Notes under the pieces: generated by a model | What the model saw: the letters and a program-made list of their open reading frames with translations, nothing else | Database searches by the model: none | What the model was told of the DNA's origin: nothing | Position numbers and translations under genes: made by a program | In this document: positions 9,006-17,003 of the stretch, piece after piece | How positions within the stretch are numbered: position 1 is the first letter of the stretch | How the letters are laid out: each line of letters begins with the position of its first letter | Source: a virus | IMG/VR virus record: IMGVR_UViG_3300031933_000021 | Span: 1-44,843 of that record | Strand: one strand, 5' to 3' | DNA: 44,843 nt

Positions 9006-10192
9006 AGTGTTTCCTTAACGAATACTGAGTCAACATAATTTTTCTTATTGACTGATACTGTTTTGTAAACCTGCTCGCTGATAGCTTTTTTAACAAGCAG
9101 ATAGTGAACTGTTATAGGGGTTCTACGATTTTTATTGCACTGTCTAGCTCTTCGTTGAGTATGGCGTGCTGTAGAGTAGTCTTGTGAGTAGATAATAAGG
9201 TCACTGTACTTATGTAAGTCGACCCCTTCAGCGTAACTCGTCGCTTGAAGTAATGTCGCGTTCTTGAAGTGCGAACGTAACTTAACTTCTTCGGCTCTGA
9301 AGTTATACATAATGACGACATCTTCTTTGTCTCCAAAATGTTTTAGTATGTAATCAACTTTTTCAGTATTAGGTAATACTTTACCTTCTTCATTTATGCG
9401 AACAGTACCACCTTCGAGTTGATGTAAGCTTGTTCTTAACTTAGATTTGCTATCGCAAACAAGCTCGCCAACACTGAGATTAATAATACTGTGCTCAAGT
9501 AAATGATTATACACTTTGCGGGTGTTTTCAGCCAGTTCAATGTAGTGTAGCTTATCTTCTGGTTCATGCTCGAACTCTAACTCTTTACGTGTTTTAGTGA
9601 TGAATAAATGTTTCACTTGAGATGCAATCCAATCTTCATGACAGCGGTCATACTGAGTAATAGGAATGCCATTGATTTCTTTAGTGTATGCTTTACCATA
9701 CACACGGAACCATTCGTAAAATGTCTTAAATGACTTCCAAGGAGACCAGTAACTAAGTTTGAACTGGTGATATAGCATCTGGTAACCTTGAGCATTAGGA
9801 GTAGCACTGATGTAAATAAGAGGTACACCATAACATAGCCCGTATACTTCTTTCCAGATTTTACCTGGCTTAGGAAATGAACTAATATAGTTATGACTCT
9901 CATCTAAGATTATTACATCGAATTTACGGCCTACTTTTTTATGAGCTTGGTGGTAGTTTACTACTTCATACTTCTTAGTTGTAAGGTAAGCTGACAGCGT
10001 TTCTTTCCATCCGTCTAGAGCTTTTTTCTTAGTTATAACTAAGCAACTTTCAGCTGCAGATTTTTCGACTGTGAGAATAGCAGTAAGAGTCTTACCGGTA
10101 CGTTCCTCCATAGCGTAGTAAACAATACCGTTGTTTCTTAATATCTCTAAACCTTCGTCACTTAGAGAATCTTGGTATTCGTATGGTATCAT
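9002..10192 (-). CDS. SNF2/DEAD-like superfamily 2 helicase
   Basis: This 396-residue SF2 ATPase has a Walker A variant EERTGKT (residues 29-35), the DExH box DESH (97-100), motif III SAT (129-131), and a C-terminal RecA domain. That domain includes the YNFRAE segment, the ATSYAEGVDL segment (motif V) and HTQRRARQ (arginine-finger motif VI). Phage proteins of this size are often annotated as DNA helicase or SNF2-like and act in recombination or replication fork processing. It sits in a ligase-nuclease operon, consistent with recombination-dependent replication. Confidence 0.85.
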   Translation of the reverse strand: MIPYEYQDSLSDEGLEILRNNGIVYYAMEERTGKTLTAILTVEKSAAESCLVITKKKALDGWKETLSAYLTTKKYEVVNYHQAHKKVGRKFDVIILDESHNYISSFPKPGKIWKEVYGLCYGVPLIYISATPNAQGYQMLYHQFKLSYWSPWKSFKTFYEWFRVYGKAYTKEINGIPITQYDRCHEDWIASQVKHLFITKTRKELEFEHEPEDKLHYIELAENTRKVYNHLLEHSIINLSVGELVCDSKSKLRTSLHQLEGGTVRINEEGKVLPNTEKVDYILKHFGDKEDVVIMYNFRAEEVKLRSHFKNATLLQATSYAEGVDLHKYSDLIIYSQDYSTARHTQRRARQCNKNRRTPITVHYLLVKKAISEQVYKTVSVNKKNYVDSVFVKETL

Positions 10193-10204
10193 AATAAACC
10201 TACT

Positions 10205-10227
10205 AAGGCACTGACTAGCAGTGCCTT
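10205..10227. other. Intergenic hairpin between nuclease and helicase genes
   Basis: A perfect 9-bp inverted repeat (AAGGCACTG / CAGTGCCTT) with a 5-base loop. No T-run follows on the minus strand, so termination would be weak. It resembles the hairpin at 27702-27719 (same AAGGCACT arm), so it may be a shared processing or attenuation element. Confidence 0.5.
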
Positions 10228-10237
10228 TAATTAGTTG

Positions 10238-11098
10238 TTACAATTTAACCTGAGCAATCATATTGTCAGCCATCTTGACATCGTTCTGAGTAGCTTTCAC
10301 GTTATTAGCTACGAAAGGACATGTGTCGTAATGAGCACAGTATTTAGGTGAGCACAGATAGTACTTAGGGTTACCACGTAGAATTAGCTCTGGTGCCACT
10401 TTGTCTTCAGCTACGATGTCTAGAATATCTAGAATGTGGTTGATTAAGAAGCGAGCTTGTTCTACATTAGGGTCTAAGTCGTAGATAGCACCATCAGGTT
10501 TTTGTTTAAGAACAACAGACTGAATATTATTATGCTTAACAGGTACACCATTAGATTCAGCTAAGAAACGGTATATTGACTGTTGAGTCACATATGAAGC
10601 AATAGTAGGTTTACGTTTACTAGTCTTCAAGTCACTGATAGTGTCTTTAGAAATGTAGTCGATAGTACCACCGACTGCTGTAACTAATTTGTGTTGTACG
10701 ATTGGCACTTCGAAATACTTCTCTGTAGCAACAGGAATTTCAGCGAAAGGTGCTATATCATTCAAGAATGCGTTAGTACCCATCTTAATCGTGTTGATAC
10801 TGGTTGTAAGGTTCTCACCTTCATCGAATCGCAAGTCTTGTTTAGCTAGTTCAGCATATTCCTGTACAGCAGCGTCTTGCAACTTAGTTAAGTTTTCATC
10901 ACGCTGACCAGTAGAGATAGCATCTAACCAGTACACTTCAGCAGCTTTATGAATTGAAGTACCAATAGCTGCACGGTTATTAGGAATAGAGCTTATACCT
11001 TCTAAGAAAGTCTTACCCCACTGATAACCACAGTTAAAGAAGCCATCTACTGCTGATGGGCGGATACGGATATCTGTATTTTGTACAATAATTGACAT
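10238..11098 (-). CDS. Cas4/RecB-like PD-(D/E)XK nuclease with Fe-S cysteines
   Basis: A 286-residue nuclease. The catalytic pattern is H50, Asp147 in GGTIDYI, D156-L-K158 and a following Gln motif (YVTQQSIYRF), as in Cas4/AddB/RecB nucleases. Four cysteines fit a 4Fe-4S clamp: Cys23 near the N-terminus and Cys249, Cys254, Cys260 at the C-terminus (LCSPKYCAHYDTC). It probably supplies 5'-3' exonuclease activity for recombination and host DNA breakdown, the role of T7 gp6. There is no CRISPR array nearby, so it is a phage recombination nuclease rather than an adaptation protein. Confidence 0.87.
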   Translation of the reverse strand: MSIIVQNTDIRIRPSAVDGFFNCGYQWGKTFLEGISSIPNNRAAIGTSIHKAAEVYWLDAISTGQRDENLTKLQDAAVQEYAELAKQDLRFDEGENLTTSINTIKMGTNAFLNDIAPFAEIPVATEKYFEVPIVQHKLVTAVGGTIDYISKDTISDLKTSKRKPTIASYVTQQSIYRFLAESNGVPVKHNNIQSVVLKQKPDGAIYDLDPNVEQARFLINHILDILDIVAEDKVAPELILRGNPKYYLCSPKYCAHYDTCPFVANNVKATQNDVKMADNMIAQVKL

Positions 11099-11139
11099 TC
11101 TGGTGTCCTCTCTGAGACGTTTTAAAATGGAATACGAAT

Positions 11140-11168
11140 ATTATATCGTGTCATTAATTTCCGCTAAA
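11140..11168 (-). promoter_or_regulatory. Possible sigma70 promoter for the Cas4/RecB-like nuclease
   Basis: On the minus strand TTTAGC (-35) and TATAAT (-10) are separated by 17 bases, about 40 bases before the start codon. The -10 is perfect and the -35 is moderate. Confidence 0.5.
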
Positions 11169-11173
11169 TCTGG

Positions 11174-11758
11174 TTAATTAAGGCTATCAGATTTAGCATT
11201 CAGAATAGCCTGTAAACGTGCCTCTGGACCAACATAATAAGGTCCTTTATCACCATCGTTTGCTTTAGCTGTAGAGTCTGTCTTTTTAACAGATTTAGAG
11301 TCATTACTGTCACATACAGCTTCTAAAGCTTTTAGACCATCCTCAGACTCTAGACCTAAGAGCTTCATTTCAGTTAGACACGCTGTAATAATAACATGCA
11401 TACCTAGTAGAATAGGAACTTCTGGGTCTGTTCGCATACCATCAATAAATGACGGAACGATATAGATAGGTCGTAAACCAGTACCACGAATAAAGTTGTC
11501 TACGATGTGAGCAGCTAAAGTTAGAACTTCTTCGTCTGATACTTCTTCTTCAGGTAAGTCAAGTTTCCACAAGTTACCTAGAGCTACGTACACTTCATCA
11601 CATAGAGCATCTAGCTTTTTAACTGGTGAATTAGCTTCTAACCACTCTTCGTATTCTTCGTCAAGTAAGTTTAGAGCTAAGTTATGGTCGTATGTACGCT
11701 CGTAGCGTTTTTCATTCCAAGAGCCTACACGTTTATAAATATCCATCAAGTTCAGCAT
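11174..11758 (-). CDS. MazG-like nucleotide pyrophosphohydrolase
   Basis: The start is set at the ATG at 11758, which has TTGGAG seven bases upstream, rather than the TTG at 11764; this gives 194 aa. The N-terminal half has the all-alpha NTP pyrophosphatase pattern: E-E-Y-E-E-W-L-E-A, then D-A-L-C-D-E-V-Y-V-A-L-G. The C-terminal ~100 residues are helical with a low-complexity Ser/Asp/Lys linker. Such enzymes hydrolyse (d)NTPs to (d)NMPs. Next to a dCMP deaminase, a TS-fold enzyme and a carbamoyltransferase, a dCTP-hydrolysing role like T4 gp56 is plausible but not shown by the sequence. Confidence 0.75.
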   Translation of the reverse strand: MLNLMDIYKRVGSWNEKRYERTYDHNLALNLLDEEYEEWLEANSPVKKLDALCDEVYVALGNLWKLDLPEEEVSDEEVLTLAAHIVDNFIRGTGLRPIYIVPSFIDGMRTDPEVPILLGMHVIITACLTEMKLLGLESEDGLKALEAVCDSNDSKSVKKTDSTAKANDGDKGPYYVGPEARLQAILNAKSDSLN

Positions 11759-12167
11759 GGTCAATCTCCAAAAAGTTTATGTAAGGATGCAGTTCTTTAT
11801 GTGACTCGAAACAACTTCTCCAAGTATCAGAACTAGCTATGTTTGGGTTTACACAATAGACTACTTCTAATACACCATAAGCAGCTAAGTGTTTCATGCA
11901 GTCTTTACAAGGAGGCAATCCATAGATATATACTCTTTGTATTTGACCACGTGTTAGACGACTATTTATGATAGCATTCATTTCAGCGTGAATGACTTTC
12001 TCATACTTATCGTCAAAGTTAGTATCATCATAACCTGGTGGGTAACCATTGAATCCGATACCGATATCAGCTCTATTAAAGCCTTGAGCGACCGCACCTA
12101 TCTTAGTGCGGTCTTTAGACATTAATGATGCAGTTTTAGCTATCGCTATGTAGTTTACGTTGCTCAT
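11733..12167 (-). CDS. dCMP deaminase
   Basis: This 144-residue protein has the zinc deaminase signature: H60-A-E62 and P-P-C87-K-D-C90, preceded by a GFNGYPPGYDD loop typical of dCMP deaminases. It converts dCMP to dUMP. It overlaps the MazG start by 26 bases and the carbamoyltransferase end by 32 bases, so the three are one translation unit. In a phage that modifies cytosine, removing dCMP would help keep unmodified cytosine out of new DNA; in an ordinary phage it simply feeds dTTP synthesis. Confidence 0.92.
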   Translation of the reverse strand: MSNVNYIAIAKTASLMSKDRTKIGAVAQGFNRADIGIGFNGYPPGYDDTNFDDKYEKVIHAEMNAIINSRLTRGQIQRVYIYGLPPCKDCMKHLAAYGVLEVVYCVNPNIASSDTWRSCFESHKELHPYINFLEIDHAELDGYL

Positions 12168-13602
12168 AATGAATTCTCGTCATTTCTTCATAGTCATGAT
12201 AATCAAATAAGATTGGTTGACCATGAGCATTAAGCGATGTATTGATACACACACCATACTTTTTAGTGAACTCGTTGTCTACAACTTGAGGACGACAAGT
12301 ATACACTTCTTGACCAGGCTTCTTATGAATAACACCTTCGTAACCTTCAATTGGTCCTAGCCAGTCAGTAGCTACAATCATAAAGTGTTTACAGAAGCCA
12401 AGTTTATTGATGTTACGACAATATTTAGCTGCTACATCATGTCGTAACATAGGAGCCATTGGCATGACGTTAGGTCGACCATTCAGCATGTTAATAACTT
12501 CAGTAGCACGCTGTGTTGGAGCTGCAATAGTTGAAGTATTACCTAATGCTCTAGGACCGAATTCCATTGAGCCACGCATTACGAAAGTCATTTCTACACC
12601 ATTGACTTCCATTAAACGGTCATATTTGTTTGTGAATCGCTTACCCCAGAATAAGTTATCGTACTTAACATCAACAAAGCCTAGACCACAACCTTGGTCA
12701 CCTGCTAGTGGATGGAATTCAATAACTGATACTTCTTCGGCGTATTTGTTAAGAATCACATTATTTAGCTTAACATTGTAGAACACACCGCCTGAGAACT
12801 GCATCACACGATGCTCTGGCTTTTTATAGTCTTCTAATAAACGTAGAACTAATTTTTCAGTGACTGCTTGAACTAAATATGCGACTGCATACTGGTCATA
12901 TGCAACTTCAGCACAGTATTTATCAAGCATGTGGTTAACAATCTGACGATTCTGAGCACATTGCTGACTATACACTTGGTCTGTGTGGTTATCGAAGTTA
13001 TCGTAGTAGAAGTCAACAATATCTTCGACATGTTTATCCATAGCTTCACGATGTTCGTCAAGAACATGAGCTTCCATACCAAGTAACTTGTACTCATCTT
13101 GGTTTTCTTTCATTCCTAGATAAGCAGTAGCATACTGGTACCAAAGACCGATAGACAAGAAATACATACGGTCTACTAACTTACCATCTTCGTAGATAGA
13201 CACTGTTTCACAGTCAGTACCAAACCCATCAGCTACCATAGTAAGACCTGACATAGTACGAGAGAAGTTCCACACAGAATGAGCGTGAGCGTCGTGGTGT
13301 GTGAAGTTCTTGCTGATAGTACGCCATTCAGCTTTTTTGAATCGTGTCTTTAGATGTTGCGGGTTGAAGTATTTAGACTCTTCGAATTTCCACAAAGAGT
13401 TAAACCAGTGTGAGATACATACTTCTGTAACTTCATACTTAGCTTCAGGATGATGCTTAAGAATTTCTTCAATAGCAAGTTTAGGGTAAGAGCTGTCAGC
13501 TTTTACTTTAGATAGACGTTCTTCTTCATAACCACAAAGAACATGAGTTTTATCAACTAAGATAGCTGAAGAGTTATGACCGAGAGTTAGTAGAAGTTTC
13601 AT
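12136..13602 (-). CDS. NodU/TobZ-type carbamoyltransferase, candidate DNA base carbamoyltransferase
   Basis: A 488-residue full-length carbamoyltransferase. The N-terminal Kae1/YrdC-like part shows LGHNSSAIL (7-15), EERLSKVK (27-34), the metal-binding HHDAHA (102-107) and DGFG (125-128). The middle has SGGVFYNVKLNN and FHPLAGDQGCGLG. The C-terminal domain has the family's hallmark FGPRALGNTS (348-357). NodU enzymes carbamoylate hydroxyl groups using carbamoyl phosphate and ATP. Related virome-encoded enzymes have been reported to convert 5-hydroxymethylcytosine to 5-carbamoyloxymethylcytosine. A TS-fold enzyme lies just upstream and a dCMP deaminase just downstream. DNA as the substrate is an inference from this context. 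Confidence 0.88.
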   Translation of the reverse strand: MKLLLTLGHNSSAILVDKTHVLCGYEEERLSKVKADSSYPKLAIEEILKHHPEAKYEVTEVCISHWFNSLWKFEESKYFNPQHLKTRFKKAEWRTISKNFTHHDAHAHSVWNFSRTMSGLTMVADGFGTDCETVSIYEDGKLVDRMYFLSIGLWYQYATAYLGMKENQDEYKLLGMEAHVLDEHREAMDKHVEDIVDFYYDNFDNHTDQVYSQQCAQNRQIVNHMLDKYCAEVAYDQYAVAYLVQAVTEKLVLRLLEDYKKPEHRVMQFSGGVFYNVKLNNVILNKYAEEVSVIEFHPLAGDQGCGLGFVDVKYDNLFWGKRFTNKYDRLMEVNGVEMTFVMRGSMEFGPRALGNTSTIAAPTQRATEVINMLNGRPNVMPMAPMLRHDVAAKYCRNINKLGFCKHFMIVATDWLGPIEGYEGVIHKKPGQEVYTCRPQVVDNEFTKKYGVCINTSLNAHGQPILFDYHDYEEMTRIHYEQRKLHSDS

Positions 13603-13931
13603 AGTTTCACCATTACAGAGAAAGCAAGTTCAGAAGCAGGTTTAAATCCGAGCTCTTTGTAGAAATCTTCAAGAGCTTTGTTACAGAATAAAATGGTACG
13701 AGTGTCTTTAGTTAGACGTTCAAGAACTTTCTTACCGATACCTTTACCGCGATGTTCTTTAAGAACATAGATAGTATCTAAGTATGTTGTGTTACCATCA
13801 GTAACAGTAATAACGATACAACAACCTTCTACTACTTCAACAGTAGCGTCAGCGTATTTACGCTTAAACTCACCGTAAGTATCAGGAATCCAGCTACAGT
13901 CTTTAAGACCATCATCGTAAAACATTCTCAT
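13599..13931 (-). CDS. GNAT-family N-acetyltransferase
   Basis: This 110-residue protein has the GNAT acetyl-CoA-binding signature: a beta-strand LDTIYVLKEH followed by R61-G-K-G-I-G66 and an amphipathic helix, then the CNKALEDFYKELGF element of motif B. It has GGAG eight bases upstream of the ATG and overlaps the carbamoyltransferase start by four bases. The substrate is unknown. It could acetylate host proteins, or acylate an aminated base precursor given its position as first gene of the nucleotide-modification operon. Confidence 0.8.
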   Translation of the reverse strand: MRMFYDDGLKDCSWIPDTYGEFKRKYADATVEVVEGCCIVITVTDGNTTYLDTIYVLKEHRGKGIGKKVLERLTKDTRTILFCNKALEDFYKELGFKPASELAFSVMVKL

Positions 13932-13948
13932 GCTTGAGTCTCCTCTTT

Positions 13949-13981
13949 AATCTTGGAACCATTATACACGGTCCCAAGATT
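13949..13981. promoter_or_regulatory. Inverted repeat overlapping the modification-operon promoter, candidate operator
   Basis: Two 12-base arms (AATCTTGGAACC and GGTCCCAAGATT, one mismatch) flank a 9-base centre that contains the -10 box. An inverted repeat placed across the -10 and spacer fits an operator for a dimeric repressor. It could also act as a weak terminator hairpin for the upstream thymidylate-synthase transcript, since TTAAAG follows on the minus strand. Confidence 0.5.
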
Positions 13982-13988
13982 TTGTAAA
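13961..13988 (-). promoter_or_regulatory. Sigma70 promoter of the GNAT-carbamoyltransferase-deaminase-MazG operon
   Basis: The minus strand shows TTTACA (13988-13983), a 16-base spacer and a perfect TATAAT (13966-13961), 30 bases before the GNAT start. It gives the modification operon its own transcript, independent of the upstream DNA polymerase operon. Confidence 0.75.
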
Positions 13989-13996
13989 CAATTTAA

Positions 13997-14662
13997 TTAA
14001 AGTGAATCGAAGATACCAAAGTGACGTTCATACAAGTGTAGACTACATGCATGCCAGTGTACTTTACCGTATTCTACACCGAGCTCGTCAGCTAATTGAC
14101 GTAAGACAAGAATTTGCCAAGCCAAATCAGCACCGACAACACCAAATCGGAGGTCACTACTACGCATGCTAACAAAAGCATGAAGCTTACCGTTCCGTAC
14201 TGTGTATGATACATACATAGTGCAAACGAAATCCTCTCCACCAGTATAATGGATATGATTAGGGCAATAAACCATAATAGCACGTCGAGAAGCTGGGTCA
14301 TTCTTTAGTTCCTTAAGCACGTTATCGTACTGGTTACAGTTTTGTGGACTGTGAACTAAGAATCCATAGTTACTATTTACGAATCCTTTCTCGTTAGCAA
14401 TAGCAGACCACATACTAGCAAAATTGCTAATGAAATCAGCTTTAGTAGAAGCAGAGTCGTACCACTTAAACTCTGCGTCGACGTAAGATTCGCTAGTAGA
14501 AAAACCAGGCACTGTGATAATACCAGATTCGTTAGCATCAAACTCCATTGTAGCATTTAAAAGCTCCACAGTTTTGAATCCACGAACATGTACGAACTCA
14601 CCAGCATCGTGAAGTTCTTTGAATTTATTTAGTTGATTAAGAATTACTTGGTTGTTGTTCAT
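13997..14662 (-). CDS. Thymidylate synthase-fold enzyme, probable dCMP hydroxymethylase
   Basis: The start is placed at the ATG at 14662 (221 aa), because an upstream Met at 14701 would overlap the previous gene by 65 bases. TS-fold residues are clear: phosphate-binding Arg126-Arg127 (SRRAIM), nucleophile Cys147 (FVCTMYV), R167-S168-S-D170 and His209-x-Tyr211 (LHLYERH). At the position that is Asn in dTMP synthases (E. coli Asn177) this protein has Asp179 (GADLAWQ). Asp there is the known feature of dCMP hydroxymethylases such as T4 gp42. The neighbouring carbamoyltransferase and dCMP deaminase support hydroxymethylation of dCMP. dUMP as substrate cannot be excluded without alignment or assay. 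Confidence 0.83.
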   Translation of the reverse strand: MNNNQVILNQLNKFKELHDAGEFVHVRGFKTVELLNATMEFDANESGIITVPGFSTSESYVDAEFKWYDSASTKADFISNFASMWSAIANEKGFVNSNYGFLVHSPQNCNQYDNVLKELKNDPASRRAIMVYCPNHIHYTGGEDFVCTMYVSYTVRNGKLHAFVSMRSSDLRFGVVGADLAWQILVLRQLADELGVEYGKVHWHACSLHLYERHFGIFDSL

Positions 14663-14957
14663 TTCTTTCTCGTTGCTCCATATGAAGTAAGAACATTGCA
14701 TTGCATGCGATACTAGCTAAGTGAGACTCTTGCATCTCTTCGTCTAAGTACTCTCCAGACAGATATGCTTCTAAATGACGAAGAAGTGCATCTTTGTACA
14801 TGTCTTTATCTTCACACTTCTTCCAGTTATGAGCATCATACTTCTTAGCTCCCTGAGTTAGTATGCTTGCCATAGCTCGCTTAAACTCAGGCTCAATTAG
14901 AGTGTAACGAAGTTTGTCTACACTTTGAGACTCTTTAACAAATGGTTTCTCAGCCAT
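14637..14957 (-). CDS. DUF5664-type protein (dATP/dGTP diphosphohydrolase-like)
   Basis: This 106-residue protein has the phage family pattern Y-D-A-H-N-W, then ALLRHLEAYLSGE, D/E residues, and HLASIACNAMFLL. It is often annotated as a dATP/dGTP diphosphohydrolase domain and is remotely related to all-alpha NTP pyrophosphatases. It overlaps the polymerase stop by eight bases and the following TS-fold gene's start by 26 bases. It may adjust dNTP pools. The enzymatic activity is not certain from sequence. Confidence 0.7.
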   Translation of the reverse strand: MAEKPFVKESQSVDKLRYTLIEPEFKRAMASILTQGAKKYDAHNWKKCEDKDMYKDALLRHLEAYLSGEYLDEEMQESHLASIACNAMFLLHMEQRERNEQQPSNS

Positions 14958-16758
14958 TCAAGACTTCCTCCAGCATCGCCATGCCTTCTAATTCATATTG
15001 ATATAGTTTGAATCCATCGTCTGAATCGATTGACTTCCAGTCGTATCCCACGCGCACATCAACCGGCATTGGGAGGTCTTTAATCTTAAAGATTTTAGAC
15101 ATTTCAAACCACGCTTTTTGCATCTCTTGTGCCATGACATGAGCTGCTTCTTTGTACACTTCTTCATCATTACCGTAGTAAGCAATAATGTATGAGTCAT
15201 GCACGAAGTTAACTAAACACATCTCGTCATCACGAAGATTATACTTAGTTCTTAGTTCTGCTACACGTTCGTTAAGACGAATGAATGCTAATTTAGCTAC
15301 GTCAGCACCGGCACCTTGGTTTTCGATGTTCAAGAAGTCGGTCATCATCTTAGCTTTATAGTAACGACCTAATGGAGTATGTCCAAGCTTACCTTTCTGC
15401 CACTTAGAAATACCTTCTTGCTGCCACTTAAAGATTTCACGCCATAGCGTACGCCAACCTTTACGAATATCAGAAGCTTCAGAGTATTCCAGCTTAACAG
15501 ATGCGATTTGCATCATGAAGCCAATAAACATCTCGATACCACCGCCATAAAGCAGACCGAAGTTTGCACCCTTAGAGTAAAGACGAGCGAGAGGTTTAGT
15601 TTCTTTCCAGTCTTTACCGAATAACATATCAGCTGTGTATGAGTGTAAGTCTGCACCTGCTCGGAACAGTTCTTCCATCTTAGATACACCTAAGATAGCA
15701 CAAATTGTACGAAGCTCTAGCTGAGCGTAGTCAGCAAAGATTAGTACACCGTCACCTTCTTCCATACCGAACAAGCCTTTAAGAGCTCGAGGTATTTGTT
15801 GTAAGTTTTCATCATCTGAAGTAAGACGACCAGAACGAGCAGAAGGCTTGAGCTTACCATACAACTTCTCACCTTTCTCTTCGTACTTATAGATAGTAGA
15901 TAGACGCTTAGTAAGAGTGCGAACAGTACGAATATTCTTAGCATACTCGCAACCATCCATCTCGCGTTCTGATAGGTAAGCATCATCAGAAGCATTAGAG
16001 TTTAGTAATTCACGTACTTGTTTGTAAGAGTTAACGTTTATTAGACCTTTATCAGTCTTCATTAACCAACGTGTTTCTTTACCTACAGGCGTCAATTCAG
16101 CAAGCTCACCTAGTTTCTTAATGGTCTCTTCTTTCTTAGCTTGTAAGTTAGTTTCGTGAATAGGTACACCATTCCACTGAACTTCTAGACAAGTACGAAG
16201 AGTCTTTTTATCAAGAATATACGCAGGCATTGTAAATGCTTTAGATACTGCTTCGAATAATTTAGGAAGACAGTAAACGTCTATAGAAGCGTATAGTTTC
16301 TGCTCTTTGTCTAATTGAGGTTTATTCCATTTAGATTTTTGCAGAGTTTTCTTATCTAAGTTAGCTTCAACGTATGGGTCAAAACCTAGTACTCGAGCCA
16401 TACAGTCGTCAAGAGTATATGTATCGTACATAGGCATAGCTAAACGTGCAGCTAAGAAAGTATCTTCGAATTTTTCTGGTACCCAAACTAACTGAGATTG
16501 AGCTTGACTTGTTGTGATATCGTAATGAGCATTGTGACAGTAGAATGTCATACGAGATAACAAACTGATTAGAGCTAAATCATTAGGATATTCAACTAAG
16601 ATAACTTGGTCCCAATGAGGTTGGTAAAACTGTGCTAAACGAATTTTACCGTAAAAACCGATTGTTTCTGTATCGTATGCCATAGGAGTAGAGAAATCTG
16701 TTAGACTCTCTACTTCCTGTAATGAGCCCATACGATAGATAGTATGGTCTAAAATCAT
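14950..16758 (-). CDS. Family A DNA polymerase with 3'-5' exonuclease
   Basis: This 602-residue T7/Pol I-type polymerase has all three exonuclease motifs: D29-x-E31, N76-x3-D80 and Y156-x3-D160. Polymerase motif A is D343-YAQLELR. Motif B is K396-x3-F400-x3-Y404-G, with Phe at the E. coli 762-equivalent position. Motif C is H520-D521-S522, where most family members have His-Asp-Glu. Phe at the 762 position is mostly found in virulent phages. This is the replicative polymerase. No separate thioredoxin-binding insertion is evident. Start ATG overlaps the upstream gene's stop by four bases. Confidence 0.95.
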   Translation of the reverse strand: MILDHTIYRMGSLQEVESLTDFSTPMAYDTETIGFYGKIRLAQFYQPHWDQVILVEYPNDLALISLLSRMTFYCHNAHYDITTSQAQSQLVWVPEKFEDTFLAARLAMPMYDTYTLDDCMARVLGFDPYVEANLDKKTLQKSKWNKPQLDKEQKLYASIDVYCLPKLFEAVSKAFTMPAYILDKKTLRTCLEVQWNGVPIHETNLQAKKEETIKKLGELAELTPVGKETRWLMKTDKGLINVNSYKQVRELLNSNASDDAYLSEREMDGCEYAKNIRTVRTLTKRLSTIYKYEEKGEKLYGKLKPSARSGRLTSDDENLQQIPRALKGLFGMEEGDGVLIFADYAQLELRTICAILGVSKMEELFRAGADLHSYTADMLFGKDWKETKPLARLYSKGANFGLLYGGGIEMFIGFMMQIASVKLEYSEASDIRKGWRTLWREIFKWQQEGISKWQKGKLGHTPLGRYYKAKMMTDFLNIENQGAGADVAKLAFIRLNERVAELRTKYNLRDDEMCLVNFVHDSYIIAYYGNDEEVYKEAAHVMAQEMQKAWFEMSKIFKIKDLPMPVDVRVGYDWKSIDSDDGFKLYQYELEGMAMLEEVLNG

Positions 16759-17003
16759 AATTTACCTTCTTTAGCTATCTTTATTGCTTGTTCTACGCCT
16801 TTACCTCTAGCTGCTTTCTTGAATTCATCTCTAGCATTAGCGTAAACTGTACCAGTAGTAGGGTAGTATTCTACTCTTCGTACACCACCAATAATAGATA
16901 AGTGATTAACTTTTTTAGATGAATCAGAATTATTGTCATGCTCTTGTACGCTTAATCCTGCAGCTAGTATGTCTTCTATAGCTTGTTTTATAGCGTCTGT
17001 CAT
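16755..17003 (-). CDS. Small conserved phage protein of unknown function
   Basis: This 82-residue protein has an N-terminal amphipathic helix, a Ser/Asn/Asp linker and a compact basic core (VNHLSIIGGVRRVEYYPTTG followed by VYANARDEFKKAA). That core looks like a small beta-hairpin plus helix. It is coupled on both sides by 4-base ATGA overlaps between the OB-like protein and DNA polymerase, so a replication accessory role is plausible. I do not recognise the family. Confidence 0.65.
   Translation of the reverse strand: MTDAIKQAIEDILAAGLSVQEHDNNSDSSKKVNHLSIIGGVRRVEYYPTTGTVYANARDEFKKAARGKGVEQAIKIAKEGKL

Noticed and set aside
10238-11098. Cas4-like nuclease as part of a CRISPR system
   Set aside because: No repeat-spacer array or other cas gene is present; such nucleases are common in phage recombination modules.
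12407-12781. 124-codon plus-strand ORF inside the carbamoyltransferase gene
   Set aside because: It is antisense to the region holding FGPRALGNTS and other conserved motifs of the real gene; no independent coding signal.
14637-14957. Z-genome (2-aminoadenine) biosynthesis, suggested by the DUF5664/dATP-hydrolase-like protein
   Set aside because: No PurZ or DatZ homologue is present, and the polymerase and cluster context point to cytosine rather than adenine modification.
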